Assembly (NCBI GenBank): GCA_029961685.1
Contig: JARWKL010000004.1
Coordinates: forward strand, 19,032,348 to 19,096,347
Reading direction: 5' to 3'
Length of the DNA stretch: 64,000 nucleotides
Origin: Aristolochia californica
Taxonomy: Eukaryota; Streptophyta; Magnoliopsida; Piperales; Aristolochiaceae
The notes beneath the pieces are model-generated. The model was not told where the DNA came from and did not search any database. It was given only the letters and a program-made list of their open reading frames with translations. Every line of letters begins with the position of its first letter. Positions within the stretch are counted from its first letter, which is position 1. Shown here in pieces: positions 57,961 through 64,000 of this stretch. The translations under genes were made by a program, and so were the position numbers.

Positions 57961-60900
57961 TAGCCCGTTAGGCATGATTAACCAATAAATCACTTTACCA
58001 ATCATCTGTGATTGTTAGGTCAGCTTTTTGTGAATGAACAAATTAATGGCTTGTTTGACTCAGGTAAACATTCCACTGCATGTTCACTTGAGAATTTAAT
58101 GTGCATTTACTGTCCACTTTAAAAGGTTTGGATCCATAGGGCATTTGCATCTTTAACATGTTTCAAGCATGCATATACATATTTAAAACATGTTAGGATC
58201 AGTTAGAAATCTCTTTCTTATCAAATTCCAAGCCATTAGGGTTGATCTAGTGGAATTTCCCAAACTTGGACAACAAAACTTTTGTGTTCGTTTGTGGTGT
58301 GTGAATAATTTTTCTTTACATACATTTTTTATTGTTTTTAAATTTTTCCATACAGAAACTCTAAAATTTTCAATTTGTAGTGATCTATTTGCATTTATCT
58401 TCTTGTTTACGAGAGAATCGGAAAGTGAAATTCAAAGTTTTGATTTAAGAAACATGTGTTCATCTAAAATGGAGTGGAAATGCACAAATGTAGAGAGAGA
58501 TAATTCGAAAAAGTCTCTGTAACTTTTAGGGATTGCAAACTCTTTTAGTTTTAATATATTAGGTTTTGCAATAATCGGGAAAAGGGGAAGGCGGGGGATT
58601 TTTAACTGAGTGTTGACTCCCAATCCATAAGTCATTTCTTTCAAAAACATAGCCTGCTATGCATGATTGACCGATAAATCACATTAAAAATCATCTATGA
58701 TTGTTAGGTCAGCTTTTTGAAAATGGGCAAAATAATGGCTTGTTTGACTCGGGTAAATATCCCACCGCACGTTCACTTGAGAATTTAATGAGAATTTTTT
58801 GTTCGCTTTAAAAGGTTTGGATCCATAGGGCATTTGCATCTTTAACATTATTTCAAGGATGCATATCCATATTTAAAACATTTTAGGATCAATTAGAACT
58901 CTCTTTCTTATATAATTCCAAGCCATTAGGGTTGAACTAGTGGAATTTCCAAACTTGGACAACAAAACTTTTGTGTTCATTTGTGGTGTGAGAATAAATT
59001 TTCTTTACTTACATTTGTTATTGTTTTTAATATTTTTCGTACATAAAATAAAAAATTTTCATTTTGTTGTGATCTATTTGCCTTTATCTTCATGTTTACG
59101 AGAGAATCGAAAAATGAAAATTCAAAGTTTTTTTTAAGAAAAAAGTGTACATCTAAAATGGAATGGAAATTCACAAATTTATTGAGAGATAATTCCAAAA
59201 AGTCTCTGTAACTTTTAGGGATTGCAAACCCTTTTAGTTTTTACATATTTGGCTCTGCAATGATTGGGAAAAGGGGGAGGCGGGGGATTTTTAATTGAGT
59301 GTTGACTCCCAATCCATAAGTCATTTCTTACTAAAACATAGCCCGTTACTCATGATTGACCGATAAATCACTTTACAAGTCATCTGTGATTGTTAGGTCA
59401 GCTTTTCGTAAATAGGCAAAATAATGGCTTGTTTGACTCGGGTAAATATCCCACAACACATTCACTTGAGGATTTAATGAGAATTTTTTGTTTGCATTAA
59501 AATGTTTGAATCCATAGGGAATTTGCCTCTTTAACATTTTTTCAAGCATGCATATCCATATTTAAAACATGTTTGGATCAATTAGAAATCTCTTTCTTAT
59601 CAAATTCACACCCATTAGGGTTGAACTTGTGGAATTTCCAAAACTTGCACAACAAAACTTTTGTGTTCGTTTGTGTTGTGTGAATAAATTTTATTTACTT
59701 GAATTTATTATTGTTTTTAATTTTTTTCCATATATAAACTCTGAAATTTTTATTTCGTTGTGATCTATTTGCCTCTATCTTCTAGTTTACGAGAGGATCG
59801 GAATGTGAAAACTCAAAGTTTTGATTTAAGAAAAATTTGTACTTCTAAAATGGAAATTAAATGCACAAATGTGGTGAGAGATAATTCCAATAAGTCTCTA
59901 TAACTTTTAGGGATTGCAAATTCATTTAGTTTTTATATATTAGGTTCTGCAAAGATCGGGAAAAGGGGGAGGCGAGGAATTTTTAACTGAGTGTTCACTC
60001 CCAATCCATAAGTCATTTCTTACAAAAACATAGCCCGTTATGCATCATTGACCAACAAATCACTTTACAAATGATCTATGATTGTTAGATCAGATTTTTG
60101 TATAGGGGTAAAATAATGGCTTGTTCGAGTCGGGTAAATATCCCACTGCACATTCACTTGAGAATTTCCTGAGCATTTGTTGTCCGCTTTAAAAGGTTTG
60201 GATCCATATGGCATTTGCATCTTTAACATGTATCAAGCATGCATTTCCATATTTAAATCATGTTAGGATCAATTAGAAATCTCTTTCTTATCAAATTCAA
60301 AGCCATTAGGGTTGAACTAGTGAAATTTCCCAAACTTGGACAACAAAACTTTTGTGTTCGTTTGTGATGTGTGAATAAATTTTATTTACTTACATTTTTT
60401 ATTTTTTTTATTTTTTCCATACATAAACTCTAAAATTTTTATTTTTTTGTGATCTATTTACCTTTTTTGTTTTCGGGATGAAGGGTGAGCGAAAACTCAA
60501 AGTTTTGATTTAAGAAAAAAGAATACATTTAAAATGGAAATGCACAACGCACAAATGTAGAGATAGATAATTCCAATGAGTGTTTGTAGTTTTTATGAAT
60601 TATAAAATCTTTTTAGTTTTTATATATTAGGTTTTGCAATTGTCTGGGAAGAGGGGGAGGTGAGGGATTTTTAACTAAGCGTTGACTCCCAATCCATAAG
60701 TCATTTCTTACAAAAATAAAGCCCGTTATGCGTGCTAAATCACTTTACTATCATCTATGATTTTTAGGTCAGATTTTTGTCAATGGGCAAGATAATGGCT
60801 TGTTTGACTCGGGTAAATATGTCACCGTACGTTCACTTGAGAATTTAATGAGCGTTTTTTATTCTCTATAAAAGGTTTGGTTCCATAGGTCATTTGCATC

Positions 60901-63900
60901 TTTAACATGTTTCAAGTGTCCATATCCATTTTTAACACATGTATAGAAGAAACCACTTTCTTATAAAATTCTAAGGTATTAGAGTTGAACTAGTGGAATT
61001 TCTTAAACTTGGATAACATAACTTTTGTGTTCATTTGTGGTGTGTGAATAAATTTTCTTTACTTAAATTTTTTATTGTCTAAAATTTTGTCCATTCACAA
61101 ACTCTAAAATTTTCATTTTGTTGTAATCTATTTGCCTTTTTTGTTTACAGGATGAAGGGACAGCGAAAACTCAAAGTTTTTTTTGAAGAAAAAAGTATGC
61201 AGCTAAAATTGAAATGAACAATGCACAAATGCAGAGAGAGATAATTCCAAAGAGTGTTTGTAATTTTTAGGGATTGTAAACACTTTTTAGTTTTTATATA
61301 TTTGGTTTTGCAATCGTCGGGGAAAAGGGGGAGGCGAGGGATTTTTAACTGAGTGTTGACTCCCAATCCATAAATCATTTCTTACAAAAAATAAAGCCCG
61401 TTATGCGTGCTAAATCAATTTACAATCATCTATGATTGTTAGTTCAACTTTTTTTAAATGGGCAAGATAATGGCTTATTTGACTCGGGTAAATATGCCAC
61501 CGTACGTTCACTTGAGAATTTAATGAGAGTTTGTTATTCTCTGTAAAAGGTTTGGTTCCATAGGTCATTTGCATCTTGAACACGTTTCAAGCGTGCATAT
61601 CCATTTTTATAACATGTGTAGAAGAAACCACTTTCTTATAAAATTCTAAGGTATCAGGGTTGAACTAGTGGAATTTCCCAAACATGGATAACAAAACTTT
61701 TGTGTTCATTTTTTGTGTGTGAATAAATTTTCTTTACTTACAACTGTAATTGTTTTAAATTTTTTCCATGCATACACTCTAAAATTTTCATTTTGTTGTG
61801 ATCTATTTGCCTTTTTTGTTAACGAGATGAAGGGAGAGCGAAAACTCAAAGTTTTTATTTAAGAAAAAAGTATATATCTAAAATGGAAATGCACAATGCA
61901 CATATGAAGAGAGAGATAATTCCAAAGCGTGTCTATAATTTTCAGGGATTGTAAACTCTTTTTAGTTTTTATATATTAGGTTTTGCAATCAATGGGGAAA
62001 AGGGGGAGGCGGGGGATTTTTAACTGAGTGTTGAATCCCAATGCATAAGTAATTTCTTACAAAAATATAGCCCGTTACGCGTGATTAATCACTTTACAAT
62101 CATTTATGATTTTTAGGTCAATTTTTTTGTAAATGGGCTAGATAATGGCCTGTTTGACTCGGGTAAATATCCCACCGCATGTTTGGTTCCATAGGTTACT
62201 TGCATCTTTAACATGTTTCAAGCATGCATATCCGTTTTTAAAACATGTGCAGAAGAAACCTCTTTCTTATAAAATTCTATGCTATTAGGGTTGAACTAGT
62301 GGAATTTCACTAACTTAGATAAGAAATCTCTTGTGTTCATTTTTCGTGTGTAAATAAATTTTCGTTACTTACATTTGTTATCATTTTAAAGTTTTTCCAT
62401 ACATAAACTCTAAAATTTTCATTTTTTTGAGATCTATTTGCCATTTTTGTTTACAGGATGAAGGGAGAATGAAAACTCAAAGTTTTGATTTAAGAAAAAA
62501 GTATACATCTAACATGGAAACATACAATGAACATTTGTAGAGAGAGATAATTCTGAAGAGTGTCTATAATTTTTAGGGATTGTAAACACTTTTTAGTTTT
62601 TAATTTTTAGGTTTTCAATTGTTGGGGAAAATGGGGAGGTGGGGGATTTTTAACTGAGTGTTGACTCCCAATCCATAAATTATTTCTTACAAAATTATAA
62701 CCCGTTACGCAGGATAAATAACTTTACAATCATTTATGATTGTTAGGTCTGCTTTTTGTAAATGGGCAAGATAATGGCCTTTTTGACTTGGGTAAATATC
62801 CCACCGCACGTTCACTTGAGATTTTAATGAGTGTTTGTTATTCTCTTTAAAAGGTTTGGATCCATTGGGCCTTTGCATCTCTAACACGTTTCAAGCATGC
62901 ATATCAATGTTTTAAAACATGTGTAGAAGAAATCTCTTTCTTATAAAATTCCACGCTATTAGGGTTGAACAAGTGAAATTTCCCAAACTAGGATAACAAA
63001 ACTTTTGTGTTCATTTGTGGTGTGTGAATAAATTTGCTTTACTAACATTTGTTATTGTTTTTTTATTTTTTCCATATATAAACTCTAAAATTTTCATTTT
63101 GTTGTGATCTATTTGCCTTTTTTGTATATGGTATGAAGGGAGAGTGAAAACTCAATGTTTTGATTTAAGAAAAAAGTCTACATGTAAAATGGAAATGCAC
63201 AATGCACTAATGTAGAGAGAGATAATTCTAAAGAGTATCTTTAATTTTTAGGGATTGTAAACTCTTTTTAGTTTTTATATATTAGGTTTTGCAAACTTTG
63301 AGGAAACGGTGGAGGTGGGGGATTTTTAACTGAGGGTTGACTCCATTTCCATAAGTCATTTCTTACAAAAATATAACCCGTTATGGGTGATAATTCACTT
63401 TACAATAATCTATGATTGTTAGGTCAGCTTTTTGTAAATGGGCAAGATAATGGCTTGTTTGTCTCGGGTAAATATCCCACCGGACGTTCACTTGACAATT
63501 TAATGAGTGTTTTTTATTCTCTTTAAAAGGTTTGGATCCGTAGGTCATTTGCAACTTTAACACTTTTCAAGCTTGCATATCCATTTTTAAATCATGTGTA
63601 GAAGAAATCTCTTTCTTATAAAATTCCAAGCAATTAGGGTTGAACTAGTGGAATCTCCCAAACATGGATAACAAAACTCGTGTGTTGATTTTTGGTGTGT
63701 GAATAAATTTTCTTTACTTACATTTGTCATGGTTTTAAATTTTTTCCATTCGTAAACTATAAATTTTCAGTTTATTGTGATTTATTTGCTTTTTTTTATT
63801 ACGTGATGAAGGGAGAGCGAAAGCTCAATGTTTTGATTTAATAAAAAAGTATACATCTAAAATTGAAATGCACAATGCACAAATGTTGAGAGAGTTAATT

Positions 63901-64000
63901 CCAAAAAGTGTCTGTAATTTTTAGGGAATGTAAACTCTTTTTATTGTTTTTATATTAGGTTTTTCAATCATCGGGGAAAAGGAGGAGGTGAGGGATTTTT
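57961..64000. repeat. Satellite array block 4
   Basis: Resumes in register after the copia element: anchors 58599, 59288, 59980, 60668, 61342, 62017, 62647, 63323 and 63996. The last monomer runs out of the window. The 630-bp spacing before 62647 reflects a deletion near 62180 (ccgcatg joined to tttggttcc). No gene is seen. Confidence 0.97.
60440..64000. repeat. Divergent satellite subfamily
   Basis: From about 60.44 kb the monomers share private changes not seen earlier in the window. These are a shortened gcctttttttgtt box followed by gggatgaaggg-type sequence (60476, 61151, 61830, 62458, 63132, 63805), doubled gcacaatgcacaaatg, aagataatggc in place of aaaataatggc, and gtagaagaaaccactttctta in place of ggatcaattagaaatctct. 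Monomers are slightly shorter (673-676 bp mostly). The tttggatcc BamHI site is lost in several (tttggttcc). Confidence 0.85.

Noticed and set aside
1..64000. CRISPR array, because of regularly spaced repeats
   Set aside because: The repeat unit is ~690 bp with no short repeat/unique spacer pattern, and the sequence is plant nuclear.

Overview
The window reads as plant nuclear heterochromatin. About 51 kb of the 64 kb is one head-to-tail satellite array with an AT-rich monomer whose commonest spacing is 689-691 bp. I place 76 monomer anchors on the + strand and see no inverted monomer. No host gene, tRNA, rRNA or CRISPR is recognisable. The short open frames inside the satellite recur on both strands only because the monomers resemble each other. 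The organism is inferred to be a flowering plant, because the three interruptions are an endogenous pararetrovirus of caulimovirid type, an LTR solo element and a Ty1/copia retrotransposon with an initiator-Met tRNA primer site. The species cannot be named from this sequence.

Layout. 1-6833: satellite, 10 monomers, one with an internal duplication. 6834-13262: an endogenous pararetrovirus in + orientation, with the order movement protein, three small ORFs (A, B, C), coat protein with a CCHC zinc knuckle, a translational-transactivator-like ORF, promoter with 22-bp repeats, long leader and primer-binding site. This is the soymovirus-like order, but no reverse transcriptase ORF is present between coat protein and ORF VI. 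13263-33955: satellite, 31 monomers, with a 27-nt poly-G run at 24380. 33956-34635: a 680-bp solo LTR with 5-bp target duplication TTGTT. 34641-52202: satellite, 26 monomers, including a higher-order repeat of four monomers (about 2.73 kb) between about 41.4 and 50.1 kb. 52203-57960: a complete but decayed copia element on the minus strand with both LTRs, PBS, PPT and TAGCC/TAGCT target duplication. 57961-64000: satellite, 9 anchors, with a switch to a divergent subfamily from about 60.44 kb.

The viral segment is a dead copy. Movement protein, coat protein and ORF VI carry stops and frameshifts, while the three short ORFs A-C are open. ORFs B and C look like tandem paralogues of each other, and A-B and C-CP are coupled by overlapping ATGA. 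The viral copy appears to have been linearised near its primer-binding site, since the right end lies about 70 bp beyond the PBS and the left end lies in the start of the movement protein. The copia element is also inactive (stops and frameshifts), although its RT catalytic aspartates remain.

Family assignments rest on motif recognition and gene order by eye; no alignment or database search was run.
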